The notes under the pieces: model-generated
What the model was told of the DNA's origin: nothing
Seen by the model: the letters and a program-made list of their open reading frames with translations, nothing else
Databases searched by the model: none
Assembly (NCBI RefSeq): GCF_003046545.1
Contig: NZ_QAAA01000016.1
Span: 1 to 50,897, forward strand
Reading direction: 5' to 3'
Source: Rhodovulum imhoffii
GTDB lineage: Bacteria > Pseudomonadota > Alphaproteobacteria > Rhodobacterales > Rhodobacteraceae
DNA length: 50,897 nucleotides
Shown: piece after piece, positions 18,321-27,758 of the stretch
Layout: every line of letters begins with the position of its first letter
Numbering within the stretch: position 1 is the first letter of the stretch
Made by a program: the position numbers and the translations under genes

Positions 18321-18548
18321 TCAGGCGCCCAGAAGGCCAGCCTCAACCGCGGCGGCCATTTCGTCAGCGTCGACAACGCCATCGGCGTTCGTATCGATCT
18401 CGGCGAAAGTTTCCTCGGTCAGGTCGGGATAGACGGCCAGGATCTCGTCCAGAGAATAGACGCCATCACCGTCAACGTCTTCCACCTGGGCAACGGCTGC
18501 GCCGGCAGCCAGAACAACCGCGGCGAGGGCGGGAACGAACTTCTTCAT
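18321..18548 (-). CDS. Small exported EF-hand calcium-binding protein
   Basis: A 75-residue protein with an N-terminal signal peptide (MKKFVPALAAVVLAAGAAVA). Two EF-hand loops follow: DVDGDGVYSLDE and DTNADGVVDADE, each with Asp/Asn at positions 1, 3 and 5 and Glu at 12. The mature protein is about 55 residues and very acidic, so it should bind two calcium ions in the periplasm or outside. It stands alone and convergent to serS. Its target is unknown. Confidence 0.88.
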   Translation of the reverse strand: MKKFVPALAAVVLAAGAAVAQVEDVDGDGVYSLDEILAVYPDLTEETFAEIDTNADGVVDADEMAAAVEAGLLGA

Positions 18549-18740
18549 GTTTGCTCACTCCAATGGCGGCACGCGACCGCCGAATCGAAAGCGTAATTGC
18601 TTTCGATCGCTGATTTGATCTCAAGACGCGGCAACTGCAAGAGGGGGAAAAGATCTTTTCTTTCCGCCAGACCTGACCGGCTGAAAAACGCCGTTGTTGA
18701 ACCGCGCGCGGTGTCTATCCTCAACGGAAAAGGAGTCCAG

Positions 18741-19466
18741 ATGAGTCCCGCTCAAGATATCGATTCGATGCGCATGAAGGCCATTCTTCTGGTCACTGCC
18801 GCGATCGCCTTCGCTTTGGCGCCGCTGTTCTCGGGCGGCCTTGGTGGCTTTGCACATGATCTGTTTCCAAATTTCCGGATCGCCCCCCCGGTTCAGCCCG
18901 CCGGATACGCCTTTGCGATTTGGGGGCTGATCCATGCCACCTTGCTGGCCTCAGCCCTTTACGGGTTGGTCGCGCGCAGCACAGATAGAGGCTGGAACAG
19001 GGTTCGCGTGCCGCTGATATCATCGCTTGTGCCCGGTGCGGTCTGGATAGCGGTCGCCGCGCTCTCCCCTGTCTGGGCAACAGTTCTGCTATGGTGGATG
19101 TTCGCTTTCGCTCTTCTGGCCCTTTTGCAAAGCCCCGCACAAGACCGCTGGCTGTTACGCGCGCCTTTGGCGATTTACGCCGGCTGGCTGACCGCAGCAA
19201 GCTGGATCTCCGTCGGGTTTCTCGGCGCGGGATATGACATTGGGCCAGGGAAAAACGGCTGGGCACTGATCGCACTGGCCGGGGTGCTGATCTGTGCAGC
19301 GGCGATACAATCGGTGCTGCGGCGCACACCGGAATACGGGCTTACGGTGATCTGGGCCCTGCTCGCAATCGTCGTTGCCAACACACCCACTCATATGCCG
19401 CTGGCGGCGCTCGCCACGGCGGGCATCGGGATGATGGTCGCCGTGATCCTGCGCCGTCAGGCATAG
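18741..19466 (+). CDS. TspO/MBR-like (tryptophan-rich sensory protein family) membrane protein
   Basis: Read from ATG 18741, preceded by AAGGAG, this is a 241-residue integral membrane protein with about seven hydrophobic segments. The stretch [20 protein letters not shown] and tryptophan-rich later helices resemble longer members of the tryptophan-rich sensory protein family, which are related to TspO porphyrin/sterol-binding proteins. Function is not established for this subgroup. Its 3' end overlaps the convergent der gene by 10 bp. Confidence 0.65.
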   Translation: MSPAQDIDSMRMKAILLVTAAIAFALAPLFSGGLGGFAHDLFPNFRIAPPVQPAGYAFAIWGLIHATLLASALYGLVARSTDRGWNRVRVPLISSLVPGAVWIAVAALSPVWATVLLWWMFAFALLALLQSPAQDRWLLRAPLAIYAGWLTAASWISVGFLGAGYDIGPGKNGWALIALAGVLICAAAIQSVLRRTPEYGLTVIWALLAIVVANTPTHMPLAALATAGIGMMVAVILRRQA

Positions 19467-20917
19467 GGCTTCTTGCCCAGATGCTTGCGCAGCCGCGAAG
19501 GCGTTGATTTCGTCCGCCCCTTGTAAGGGTTCTGGTCCGCCTGGCTGCGGAAGGTCAGCCGGATCGGCGTCCCCGGCATGTCGAAATCCTCCCGCAAACC
19601 GTTGATGAGATACCGGCGGTAACTTTCCGGGAGTTTTTCCGGGTTTGAACACATGACGACAAAGCCCGGCGGCCGGGTCTTGACCTGCGTGATATAGCGC
19701 AGTTTGATCCGGCGTCCGCCCGGTGCCGGAGGCGGGTGCATCTCCAGCATCCCCGCCAACCAACGGTTCAGCCGCGCGGTGGAGACGCGGCGGTTCCAGA
19801 CCTCATGCGCCCGTAACACGGCCCCGTGCAGGCGATCGAGCCCCCGACCCGTTTTTGCCGATACGGTCACCAGCGGTGCACCGCGCAATTGCGGCAGCAG
19901 GCGGGCGAATTCCTCTTTCAGTTCGCGCAGTTTTCCCTGACGGTCCGTTTCCAGATCCCACTTGTTTACGGCCACGACAACCGCGCGGCCCTCACGCTCG
20001 GCCAGATCGGCAATGCGCAGATCCTGCTGTTCGAAAGGGATCTGGCCATCCAGAAGAACAACGACGACCTCGGCGAATTTTACCGCGCGCAGCCCATCGG
20101 CAACGGAAAGCTTCTCCACCTTGTCCTGGACCTTGGCTTTCTTGCGCATCCCGGCGGTATCGAAAAGGCGCACCGGCGTTCCCAGCCAGTCCATGCTCAG
20201 CGAAATCGCGTCGCGGGTAATCCCGGCCTCCGGGCCGGTCAACAGACGGTCCTCACCAAGGACGGTGTTGATCAGGGTCGATTTTCCTGCATTGGGGCGC
20301 CCCACAACCGCCACCTGCAAGGGGCGTTCCCGCGTGGGAAGACGGGGACCGTCTGTTTCCCCTTCCTCATCCACCGCGACATCGGTTTCCGGGGCCTCGG
20401 CGTCGGCGGCACGGGCTTCGAACATATCCGCCAGCGGCATCAGAACGGCATGCAGGTCTGCCATGCCCTCCCCATGCTCGGCAGAAAGGCGAACAGGTTC
20501 GCCAAGACCAAGGCTGTAAGCCTCCAGCACGCCGGGATCGGCTGCCGCGCCCTCGGCCTTGTTGGCGGCAAGGATGACATGGGCGGATTTGCGGCGCAGG
20601 ATATCGGCAAAGACTTCGTCAGCAGGAAGAACCCCGGCACGCGCATCGATCACGAACAGACAGATATCGGCCATTTCCACGGCGCGCTCCGTCAGGGCGC
20701 GCATCCGTCCCTGAAGACTTTCGTCGGTGGCGTCCTCCAATCCGGCGGTATCGATTACGGTAAAACGCAAATCCCCCAGCCGCCCCACACCCTCGCGCAG
20801 GTCCCGGGTCACGCCCGGCTGGTCATCGACCAGCGCAAGACGCTTGCCCACAAGCCGGTTGAACAGCGTGGATTTACCGACATTCGGCCGCCCCACGATG
20901 GCAAGGGTGAAACTCAT
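19457..20917 (-). CDS. der: Ribosome biogenesis GTPase Der (EngA)
   Basis: The 486-residue protein has two GTPase domains followed by a KH-like domain, the Der architecture. Domain 1 (residues 1-165) has [21 protein letters not shown] and the G4 motif NKAE. Domain 2 (about 200-370) has [35 protein letters not shown] and NKWDLE. The KH-like end carries [16 protein letters not shown]. It acts in 50S subunit assembly. It lies downstream of bamB on the minus strand with a 43-bp gap, a common alphaproteobacterial order (yfgM-bamB-der). Confidence 0.96.
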   Translation of the reverse strand: MSFTLAIVGRPNVGKSTLFNRLVGKRLALVDDQPGVTRDLREGVGRLGDLRFTVIDTAGLEDATDESLQGRMRALTERAVEMADICLFVIDARAGVLPADEVFADILRRKSAHVILAANKAEGAAADPGVLEAYSLGLGEPVRLSAEHGEGMADLHAVLMPLADMFEARAADAEAPETDVAVDEEGETDGPRLPTRERPLQVAVVGRPNAGKSTLINTVLGEDRLLTGPEAGITRDAISLSMDWLGTPVRLFDTAGMRKKAKVQDKVEKLSVADGLRAVKFAEVVVVLLDGQIPFEQQDLRIADLAEREGRAVVVAVNKWDLETDRQGKLRELKEEFARLLPQLRGAPLVTVSAKTGRGLDRLHGAVLRAHEVWNRRVSTARLNRWLAGMLEMHPPPAPGGRRIKLRYITQVKTRPPGFVVMCSNPEKLPESYRRYLINGLREDFDMPGTPIRLTFRSQADQNPYKGRTKSTPSRLRKHLGKKPYA

Positions 20918-20960
20918 ATGCGACTCCGCCTTCGATAAGACCCCTGCCGTACACGCGTGC

Positions 20961-22286
20961 TCAGCGGAACGCCAGCAGTTGTCCCTTCGCCGTCACGACA
21001 TAAAGAATCCGCCCCGCCACCACCGGGCGCGAAGCCGCCCCGCCGGGCAGGTCCACTGTGGAAAGAAGCGCGCCGCTTTGCGGGCTGAAGCTGCGGATCA
21101 CCCCATCTCCCGACGCCACGACCAGCCGCCCCCCCGCCAGAACCGGGCCGTAATGGGGATAAACCGCCTTGCGCCGCCGGACACGCTCCTTGGTGTAGTA
21201 AGGCATCTCCTTCGCCCAGACGATCGCACCGGTCTGCGCATCGAGCCGCACCAGCCGCGCCTGGTCGGAGATGAGATACACCGCCCCCCCGACCGGCAGC
21301 ACCGGGCCAAGCGCGCCTTCCTCGGCAGTCCAGATCCGTTCTCCCGAATTGGCCCGGAGTGCCACGACGCGCCCGCTTTGGGTGCCGGTATAGATGACCT
21401 GCCCGTCGATCACCGGGTCCGCCGTGATGTCCATGACTTTTGCGTAAACGGTCCCGCGTCTCTGGCCGGAAATGGTGGCGGCCCACACGCGCACCCCGCT
21501 TTGCCGGAGCGTGGCGGCCAGTTCGGCGGAGCCGAAGGGAAATACCGCCAAGCGGTCCGAAATCGCGGGGGCCGCGCCACCGATCACCCCCGAGGGCGAC
21601 GGCGCGCCCGGAAGTTGCCACTGGATGCGCCCGTCGCCGGCCCGTATCGCCCATGCGGTGTTGTCGCGGCTGACGACATAGACAAGCCCGTCCCGATAGG
21701 TGGGCGCACCGGTCACGGCGGCACCGGTGCGTTGACGCCAGATCTCGCGCCCCGTGGCCGGGTCAAGCGCAACCAGGGCCCCAAAGCCCGTGGAGACAAA
21801 AAGCTTGCCCTCTCCATGGGCAAGACCACCCCCGCTGGCTTCCTTCCCGCGTTCCAGCGCGGGGGTCAGGTCAGTGGCCCAAAGCCGTGCGCCGGAGATC
21901 GAAATCGCCGTCACCGTGGCCTGCGCATCCATGGCGAAAACCCGCCCCCCAACGACAACCGGGGCCGCGGTGATGCGGTTGCGTCGAGTGTTCCCCGCGC
22001 CGATATCGGCGGCCCAGATCTGCGTCAGGCTGCTGCCAAGGGCCGCGTGAGGCGACAGATTTTCAGCGGTTGCGTTGAGTTGCGGCCAATCCGTCACATT
22101 CCGTGCCGCGGGCAGCACGACCGCCGGGGCGGACCGGGCGGCAAGGGGGGCGTCCGCCTCACCCGAAACCCCTGCCAGCGCCTCGCGCACGCCGACCCGC
22201 TCCCCCGGCAGGATGAGCTCTTTCTCCGTGCATGCGCCAAGCAGTGCAAGGGCGGTGAAGACCAGGGCGCTTTTCTTGAAATTCAC
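20961..22286 (-). CDS. bamB: Outer-membrane assembly lipoprotein BamB
   Basis: A 441-residue protein with a lipoprotein signal (lipobox LLGAC, cysteine at about residue 19). The rest is a beta-propeller of PQQ-like repeats, for example [25 protein letters not shown] and [15 protein letters not shown]. As part of the BAM complex it helps insert outer-membrane beta-barrels. yfgM lies upstream and der downstream, which supports the identification. Confidence 0.92.
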   Translation of the reverse strand: MNFKKSALVFTALALLGACTEKELILPGERVGVREALAGVSGEADAPLAARSAPAVVLPAARNVTDWPQLNATAENLSPHAALGSSLTQIWAADIGAGNTRRNRITAAPVVVGGRVFAMDAQATVTAISISGARLWATDLTPALERGKEASGGGLAHGEGKLFVSTGFGALVALDPATGREIWRQRTGAAVTGAPTYRDGLVYVVSRDNTAWAIRAGDGRIQWQLPGAPSPSGVIGGAAPAISDRLAVFPFGSAELAATLRQSGVRVWAATISGQRRGTVYAKVMDITADPVIDGQVIYTGTQSGRVVALRANSGERIWTAEEGALGPVLPVGGAVYLISDQARLVRLDAQTGAIVWAKEMPYYTKERVRRRKAVYPHYGPVLAGGRLVVASGDGVIRSFSPQSGALLSTVDLPGGAASRPVVAGRILYVVTAKGQLLAFR

Positions 22287-22308
22287 GTATCGTCCCCCAG
22301 TTTTTACG

Positions 22309-22950
22309 TCAGCGGGCGTCGGGAGCCTGTCCCAGCGCCAACATCAACTGCGCGGCGCGCTGACGCAAGCCTGCCGTGGCTTCCGCATCCTGCGCCAACG
22401 CCTCCAGCCGGGTACGGGCGGCCCCGGCGTCACCGGTCTCTATGTCGATGAGGGCAAGCTGCTCTTCCGCCAGCAGCCGGAACGGCGCACCGGGCCGCGC
22501 AAGAGGCGCAAGCAGCGCACGCCGGTCCTGCGGCGGCGTTCCGTCCATCAGCAACACCTGCTTGAGCGACGCAAGATGGCGATAAACCTCGGGCACACCC
22601 ATATCCTGCGCCAGCGCCGAAAGCGTGGCGCGGGCGCTGTCCTCCTCCCCTGCCCCGGCCTGCTCCCCCGCAAGCAGCAGCACCTTGAGGGCGGCACCGT
22701 CCGGCGGGGGCTGCACGGCCGTCAGCGCGGCCACCGGATCCGCGGATTGCAACGCGGCCCCCAGGGCATTGCCGAACGCCTGTGCCTGCGCGGTATCGCC
22801 GGCTTTGCGCCATTCGTTGTAGGCCGCCCCCCCAACCAGGGCCACCACCAGCAAGATACCGATCCAGCCATAGCGGCGGAACAGGGCAAACAGGCGATCC
22901 CGGCGCACCTCCTGGGTAACTTCCTCGATGAAACTGTCAGGGTTGCTCAT
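22309..22950 (-). CDS. YfgM-like tetratricopeptide membrane protein
   Basis: From ATG 22950 (MSNPDSFIEEVTQEVRRDR) the product is 213 residues. It has an N-terminal cytoplasmic segment, one membrane helix (YGWIGILLVVALVGGAAY) and a periplasmic helical-repeat region rich in Ala/Leu of the TPR_21 type. YfgM proteins are ancillary subunits of the Sec translocon that hand proteins to periplasmic chaperones. Position directly before bamB is typical. A longer frame to 23103 has no ribosome binding site and runs into the upstream promoter region. Confidence 0.82.
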   Translation of the reverse strand: MSNPDSFIEEVTQEVRRDRLFALFRRYGWIGILLVVALVGGAAYNEWRKAGDTAQAQAFGNALGAALQSADPVAALTAVQPPPDGAALKVLLLAGEQAGAGEEDSARATLSALAQDMGVPEVYRHLASLKQVLLMDGTPPQDRRALLAPLARPGAPFRLLAEEQLALIDIETGDAGAARTRLEALAQDAEATAGLRQRAAQLMLALGQAPDAR

Positions 22951-23111
22951 ATCGGCCTCTTCGGGATTTGCCCCATGTAACGCAAGGAATATGCAAATGC
23001 CAAGCCCCGCCGGTGCCGACTTGCGACAGAAGAAAAATCCGTGCATCCCTTGTGTATCTTTGCAGGACGGAACATTTGACATACGTTCTGTCCAAAGCGA
23101 CACGAGGCCCC

Positions 23112-24236
23112 ATGCGCAAGATTCCGATGCTGACCGCCCTGACCGTGCTCGCCGTGCTGTACCTGATGGTTATGCAGCGCGATCTGGTCATGGCCGTCGC
23201 AGGGGCGGAACCGCCCGCCCCCAAGCCGCCTGCCGAACCGCGGGCCGGGGCGCAGATCCCGGTGGTCGCCCTGCAAAGCCAGGCCCAGACCGTACGGGAA
23301 GCCCTGCGGGTGCGCGGCCAGACCGAAGCCGCCCGCAGCGTCGAAATCCGCGCCGAGACTGCCGGACAGGTGATTTCCGAACCCCTGCGCAAGGGAAGTT
23401 TCGTCAAGGCGGGGGATCCGTTGTGCCGGCTCGATCCGGGCACCCGCGACGCGCGCCTGGCCGAGGCCGAGGCCAATGTCAGCGGTGCGCGAGCGACCCT
23501 TGCCGAGGCTCGGATCAACGACATCGCCGCGCGTGAGTTGTCCAAGGAGGGGTTCGCCTCGCAGACCCGCATCGCCGCAACCGCCGCTGCGCTGGAGCGC
23601 GCGCAAGCCGCGCTGCGCAGCGCCGAAGCCGCAATGGCCGCCGCACGCCGGGAGGTAGAAAACCTGACCATCGCCGCCCCCTTTGACGGGCTTTTGGAAA
23701 CCGATGCCGCGGAGCTGGGAAGTCTCATGCAAAACGGCGGGCTTTGCGCCACGCTGATCCAGCTCGATCCGGTCAGGCTGGTCGGATACGTTCCTGAAAC
23801 CGAGGTTGCCAAGGTCGAAACCGGGGCGTTCGTTGCCGCGCGGCTGTCCACCGGCGACGAGGTTACCGGGCGGATCGGCTTCATCGGCCGCTCCGCCGAT
23901 CCCGTGACACGCACATTCCGGGTGGAGGCCGAGATTCCCAACCCCGACCTGACCCTGCGCGACGGGCAAACCGTGGAAATGACCATCTCCGCCCCCGGCC
24001 AAACGGCCCATCTGCTGCCCCAGTCGGCATTGACGATCGACGATGACGGCCGCATGGGCGTCCGGTTGGTGCGGGGGGGGTTGGCCCGCTTTGCCCCCGT
24101 GCGAATCCTGCACGACACCGCAGAGGGTATCTGGCTGAGCGGACTGCCCGACAGCGTGCAGGTCATCGTCGTCGGGCAGGAATTCGTGACCGATGGCGTG
24201 CCGGTCAGCGTAAGCCTGCGAGAGGCGGCCAGATGA
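23112..24236 (+). CDS. RND efflux periplasmic adaptor (membrane fusion protein)
   Basis: Read from ATG 23112 (MRKIPMLTALTVLAVLYLMV) this is 374 residues. It contains an N-terminal membrane anchor, a barrel-sandwich hybrid (AETAGQVISEPLRKGSFVKAGDPLCRLD), a long alanine-rich alpha-hairpin (about residues 115-185), then APFDGLLETDAAELG and a beta-barrel/MPD region. It links the inner-membrane pump to an outer-membrane channel, which is not encoded here. It overlaps the permease gene by 4 bp. Confidence 0.9.
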   Translation: MRKIPMLTALTVLAVLYLMVMQRDLVMAVAGAEPPAPKPPAEPRAGAQIPVVALQSQAQTVREALRVRGQTEAARSVEIRAETAGQVISEPLRKGSFVKAGDPLCRLDPGTRDARLAEAEANVSGARATLAEARINDIAARELSKEGFASQTRIAATAAALERAQAALRSAEAAMAAARREVENLTIAAPFDGLLETDAAELGSLMQNGGLCATLIQLDPVRLVGYVPETEVAKVETGAFVAARLSTGDEVTGRIGFIGRSADPVTRTFRVEAEIPNPDLTLRDGQTVEMTISAPGQTAHLLPQSALTIDDDGRMGVRLVRGGLARFAPVRILHDTAEGIWLSGLPDSVQVIVVGQEFVTDGVPVSVSLREAAR

Positions 24237-27200
24237 CCGGTCTGATAGACTGGGCCGCCGCCCGCGCGCGGATGGTTCTGGCGTTTGTCGTGCTCTCGCT
24301 TGTCGCGGGGTGGACGGCTTACACGAGCCTGCCGAAGGAAGGGGAGCCGGACATCGAGATTCCCGCGCTCTTCGTGTCGGTCCCCTTCCCCGGCATTTCG
24401 GCCGAGGATGCGGAGAAGCTGCTCATCAAGACGATGGAGACGGAGCTTTCCGATCTCGAAGGTCTCAAGGATATCACCGCAACCGCACGCGAAGGCTATG
24501 CCGGGGTGGCGCTGGAATTCGAATTCGGCTGGGACAAGACCAAGATCATGGCCGATGTCCGCGACCGCATGAATGCAGCCGAAGGCAAGTTCCCGGAGGG
24601 GTATGAGAAATACTCGGTCAACGAAATCAATTTTTCCGAGTTTCCGATTATCGTGGCGACGCTTTCGGGCGATGTGCCGGAACGCACGTTGCTGCGGCTG
24701 GCGAAGGATCTGCAAGACCGGCTGGAGGGCATGGAAGCGGTCCTGGAAGCCCCGCTTGCCGGGCACCGGGACGAGATGGTGGAAGTGGTTATCGACCCGC
24801 TGCGGCTGGAATCCTATAACGTCACCGCCGCAGAGCTGATCGGCATCGTGACCCGCAACAACCAGCTTATCGCCGCGGGAGAGGTGGAAACCGCCACCGG
24901 GGCCTTCGCGGTCAAGATTCCGTCTTCCTTCAGTTCCGCGCAGGATGTCTACGCATTGCCGGTGAAGACCAATGGCGACCGGGTCGTTACACTGGGCGAA
25001 CTGGCTGAAATCCGCCTGACCTTCGAAGATCGGGCCTCCACCGCCCGGTTCAACGGTCACAAATCCGTGGCGGTGCAGGTGGTCAAGCGGAAGGGCTTCA
25101 ACATTATCGACACCTCAACCGCCGTGCGCGCCCTTGTCGGAGAGGAACGCGACCGCTGGCCTGAGGAGTTGCGGCAGGCGGTGCGGGTGGACTTCTCTCT
25201 GGACCAGTCCACCACGGTCGATTCGATGGTCCGCCAGCTGGAAGGGTCGGTCCTGACGGCAATCTCACTGGTGATGGTCGTGGTGCTCGCCTTTCTGGGA
25301 ACGCGTTCGGCGCTGCTGGTCGGATTCGCGATCCCGACATCTTTTCTGCTGTGTTTCGTGTTGCTGGGGCTGATGGATGTGGCGGTTTCGAACATCGTGA
25401 TGTTCGGGCTGATCCTCGCGGTCGGCATGCTGGTGGACGGGGCCATCGTCGTGGTTGAATACGCCGACAAGCGCATTGGCGAAGGCACCGGCCCGATGCA
25501 CGCCTTCACCGAGGCCGCCAAGCGCATGTTCTGGCCCATCGTCAGTTCGACAGCCACTACGCTTTGTGCCTTTCTGCCGATGCTTTTCTGGCCGGGCGTC
25601 CCCGGAGAATTCATGGGCATGCTCCCGGTAACGCTGATTTTCGTACTGTCCGCCAGCCTGCTGGTGGCCCTGATCTACCTGCCGGTGATCGGGGGGCTTG
25701 CCGGGCGCTTCTCACGCATCCTGTGGCGGGCCACGGCATGGGTCCGGCCCCTGCCGGTCAGCCTGCGCGCGGGGATGTTCGCGCTGGCGCTGGGGACCAT
25801 GTTCGTCGGGATGATGAAAATCCTTAACCCCGCTTACCTGCTCCCCGTCGGGGGCGTTTTCCTTGGGGCGATTCTGTTCGGGTTTGGGGCGGTCGGGGCA
25901 TCGATCGCGGTCAATGCGCTCAAACCGGAACCGATGCCCGCGCCGGTTCAGGCCGGGCGGCCCCTGCGTGCCTTCGGGCGGTTTATTCGGATGCTTACCG
26001 CAAACCCTGTGATGCCGGTTGTCACGATAGGTGTGGTCATCGCCTTCGTGTTCTCTGTTTTCATGATTTACGGCAAGAACAACAACGGTGTCGAATTTTT
26101 CGTGGAGGGCGAACCGGAACAGGCCATCATCTTCGTACGGGCGCGCGGGAATCTTTCGCTGGAAGAAAAGGACACGCTGGTACGGCAGGTCGAAGACATC
26201 GCAATCGGCTACCGGGGGGTCATGAACGTGTTCGCCTTTGCCGGCGAAGGCGGCCTGACGCAAAACACCGGCGGCGCGCAACCGCCGCTGGATACGATCG
26301 GGCAGGTGCAACTTGAACTGATCCCGTGGGAAGATCGTGCCGGAATCGCGGAACTGGACGGGGACGTTATCCTGGCCGAGATTGAGGAACGGCTTTCCAC
26401 CCTGCACGGGATCAAGACGGAAATCCTCGTCCAGGCGCGGGGGCCGGCCTCGGCAAAGCCGGTCCATTTACGCCTGCGCGGAGACGACTGGGACAGCCTG
26501 AAAAAGGCTGCGCAAACGGCGCTCGGGCAATTCGCGCAAACCGAGGGGCTGACCGATATCGAGGATACCATGCCCCTGCCCGGCATCGACTGGCAGATCG
26601 ACGTGGATGTCGAACAGGCCGGGCGCTACGGCGCCGACGTGGCAACCGTGGGCGCGATGGTGCAGCTTGTAACCCGTGGAATCCTGCTGGACACGATGCG
26701 CGTTCCCAGTTCGGATGAGGAAATCGATATCCGGGTGCGCCTGCCGCAAAAGGATCGCGTGCTGTCCACGTTGGATACAATGAAGGTGCGCACCGAGCAG
26801 GGGCTTGTACCGCTGGCCAACTTCATCACCCGCACGCCGGTGGCACAGATCGGGCGCATCAACCGTGTCGACGGCGACCGCTATTTCGACATCAAGGCCG
26901 CCGTAAGCGACGGCCTGTACCGCGAGGACGGCGTGCGCATCACCGCGACCGAGCGTATCGAAACCCTGACAGAGTGGCTGGAAACCGGCCCCCTGCCGCC
27001 GGACGTCACCTGGGAATGGACCGGCGACCAGGAGGACCAGGAAGAATCCGGGGCCTTCCTGAAACAGGCATTCGGGGCGGCCCTGGCGCTGATGTTCCTT
27101 ATTCTTCTGGCGCAGTTCAACAGCTTCTATAACGCAGTATTGGTGCTTTTGGCGGTTGTCCTGTCGGTGACAGGCGTTCTGATCGGCATGATGGCGATGG

Positions 27201-27748
27201 GGCAGCCGTTCTCCATCATCATGACGGGGACGGGCATCGTCGCGCTGGCGGGAATCGTGGTGAACAACAATATCGTCCTGATCGACACATACCAGGAATA
27301 CAGTTCTTACATGCCAAAGCTTGAGGCCATTACCCGCACGGCAGAGGCCCGGCTGCGCCCGGTCCTGCTGACCACGGTCACCACGATCGCAGGCCTGTCC
27401 TCGATGATGCTGGGGCTGAGCGTCGATTATTTCAACGGCGGCTATACCATAGACAGCCCCTCGGCGCTGTGGTGGAAGCAGTTGGCCACGGCGGTGGTGT
27501 TCGGCCTGGGGCTGGCGACGGTCCTGACGCTGTTGGTCACGCCGTCCCTGCTGGCGTTACGGGTCTGGGCAACCAAGGGCGCCTATGGGGGGCTGAGGCG
27601 GATTCTGATCTGGCTGGAAGGGCCGCAGGGGCGAACCAGGCGCGATCTTGACCTTGAAATCGCGGCGCGTCGCCACGACTCACCGGAGATGATCTGGACA
27701 GACGAAGCCCCGCGCCCGGCAACCTCCCCCGTGCGCGCGGCGGAATGA
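24233..27748 (+). CDS. RND-family efflux permease
   Basis: At 1171 residues this is longer than the usual 1030-1050. RND features are the first helix and porter domain (LPKEGEPDIEIPALFVSVPF, DLEGLKDITATAREGYAG), the proton-relay helix AVGMLVDGAIVVVEYADKR at about residue 395-413, and the second-half equivalent TGIVALAGIVVNNNIVLIDTY. The surplus is mainly around residues 500-600, where two extra hydrophobic segments (LRAGMFALALGTMFVGMM and VGGVFLGAILFGFGAVGASI) sit between the two repeats. The start overlaps the adaptor stop. Substrate unknown. Confidence 0.92.
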   Translation: MTGLIDWAAARARMVLAFVVLSLVAGWTAYTSLPKEGEPDIEIPALFVSVPFPGISAEDAEKLLIKTMETELSDLEGLKDITATAREGYAGVALEFEFGWDKTKIMADVRDRMNAAEGKFPEGYEKYSVNEINFSEFPIIVATLSGDVPERTLLRLAKDLQDRLEGMEAVLEAPLAGHRDEMVEVVIDPLRLESYNVTAAELIGIVTRNNQLIAAGEVETATGAFAVKIPSSFSSAQDVYALPVKTNGDRVVTLGELAEIRLTFEDRASTARFNGHKSVAVQVVKRKGFNIIDTSTAVRALVGEERDRWPEELRQAVRVDFSLDQSTTVDSMVRQLEGSVLTAISLVMVVVLAFLGTRSALLVGFAIPTSFLLCFVLLGLMDVAVSNIVMFGLILAVGMLVDGAIVVVEYADKRIGEGTGPMHAFTEAAKRMFWPIVSSTATTLCAFLPMLFWPGVPGEFMGMLPVTLIFVLSASLLVALIYLPVIGGLAGRFSRILWRATAWVRPLPVSLRAGMFALALGTMFVGMMKILNPAYLLPVGGVFLGAILFGFGAVGASIAVNALKPEPMPAPVQAGRPLRAFGRFIRMLTANPVMPVVTIGVVIAFVFSVFMIYGKNNNGVEFFVEGEPEQAIIFVRARGNLSLEEKDTLVRQVEDIAIGYRGVMNVFAFAGEGGLTQNTGGAQPPLDTIGQVQLELIPWEDRAGIAELDGDVILAEIEERLSTLHGIKTEILVQARGPASAKPVHLRLRGDDWDSLKKAAQTALGQFAQTEGLTDIEDTMPLPGIDWQIDVDVEQAGRYGADVATVGAMVQLVTRGILLDTMRVPSSDEEIDIRVRLPQKDRVLSTLDTMKVRTEQGLVPLANFITRTPVAQIGRINRVDGDRYFDIKAAVSDGLYREDGVRITATERIETLTEWLETGPLPPDVTWEWTGDQEDQEESGAFLKQAFGAALALMFLILLAQFNSFYNAVLVLLAVVLSVTGVLIGMMAMGQPFSIIMTGTGIVALAGIVVNNNIVLIDTYQEYSSYMPKLEAITRTAEARLRPVLLTTVTTIAGLSSMMLGLSVDYFNGGYTIDSPSALWWKQLATAVVFGLGLATVLTLLVTPSLLALRVWATKGAYGGLRRILIWLEGPQGRTRRDLDLEIAARRHDSPEMIWTDEAPRPATSPVRAAE

Positions 27749-27758
27749 TCGGGCATGA

